Origin: Collinsella sp.
Lineage (GTDB): Bacteria; Actinomycetota; Coriobacteriia; Coriobacteriales; Coriobacteriaceae
Direction: 5' to 3'
Length of the DNA: 32,143 nucleotides
Assembly: GCA_019414645.1 (NCBI GenBank)
Contig: DXLP01000006.1
Span: forward strand, 1 to 32,143
Shown here: piece by piece, positions 32,036 to 32,143 of the stretch
Layout: each line of letters starts with the position of its first letter
Position numbering within the stretch: position 1 is the stretch's first letter
Program-made: the position numbers and the translations under genes
Notes under the pieces: generated by a model
Told to the model about the DNA's origin: nothing
Databases searched by the model: none
Seen by the model: the letters and a program-made list of their open reading frames with translations, nothing else

Positions 32036-32143
32036 TTAAACGAACATCCTATCCAACAGCGATTTCTTGATATTCCTTAACAGCTCAAGCTTACGCTGAT
32101 GAAGGGTGATGAGGGAGTCAAGCTGTGCGAAGTAACGTCCGAT
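32036..32143 (-). CDS. hsdS: C-terminus of an hsdS entering from the right edge (probably the expressed copy)
   Basis: The last 35 residues read [18 protein letters not shown] followed by [17 protein letters not shown] and a TAA. This is the normal C-terminal helix of HsdS, absent from every other cassette in the window. A terminator follows. The 5' part lies outside, so its TRDs are unknown. As the only copy with a natural end, it is the best candidate for the expressed gene, presumably behind hsdM on the minus strand. Confidence 0.8.
   Translation of the reverse strand: MGRYFAQLDSLITLHQRKLELLRNIKKSLLDRMFV
32090..32116 (-). repeat. hsdS repeat B7
   Basis: CTTACGCTGATGAAGGGTGA inside the right-edge hsdS. 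It is inverted relative to B3, B5 and B6 and could recombine with them. Confidence 0.85.

Noticed and set aside
24427..32116. Repeats A and B as a CRISPR array
   Set aside because: The repeats are in mixed orientation, lie inside coding frames and are separated by about 30 or 500 bp, not by uniform spacers.

Overview
The window looks like chromosome of a gut actinobacterium of the class Coriobacteriia, most likely Collinsella or a close relative. The reasons are high GC in the core genes, strong AGGAGG-type ribosome binding sites, Actinobacteria-like cell-wall and core proteins, and a fermentative and PTS gene set. This is inferred from protein character only; no database was searched.

Layout. 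(1) 1-644: remnant of an IS3-family element (orfA with a programmed -1 frameshift site), apparently interrupted by the end of a second element at position 54. (2) 668-5010, minus strand: a natural MurT-GatD fusion (lipid II amidation) and two overlapping helical-repeat proteins of unknown function. (3) 5512-10531, plus strand: three iron-dependent alcohol/polyol dehydrogenases (one group III alcohol dehydrogenase, two GldA-type paralogues) and a multi-cluster ferredoxin-like protein, separated by terminators and long palindromes. (4) 10663-15974: a sugar catabolic locus. A GntR/HutC regulator and a zinc sorbitol-dehydrogenase-like enzyme face a PTS EIICB and a GH4 6-phospho-alpha-glucosidase across a shared control region carrying three operator-like palindromes, one of which overlaps a good promoter. 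(5) 16102-21468: housekeeping genes (ychF, a DUF1648 membrane protein, an XRE regulator with a 24-bp palindrome, type I asparaginase, guaA).

(6) From the 3' end of guaA onward the sequence looks like an integrated element. It has a gene-free attachment-like region with seven exact GGGAGTAA octamers that match the guaA terminus, a cI-like repressor facing an excisionase-like gene, a tyrosine integrase and a MobC-like protein.

(7) 24.4-32.1 kb is the most interesting part: a phase-variable type I restriction-modification locus. It holds hsdR, a tyrosine recombinase, and six target-recognition-domain (TRD) cassettes of hsdS in both orientations. Each cassette has the same short DNA repeat at its N-terminal side (repeat A, coding WEQRK) and another at its C-terminal side (repeat B, coding LITLHQ). 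Most cassettes lack a start codon and look like silent storage copies. A seventh hsdS, with a normal C-terminus and its own terminator, enters from the right edge and is probably the expressed gene, with hsdM beyond the window. Recombination between opposed A or B copies would exchange TRDs and change the methylation specificity of the cell.
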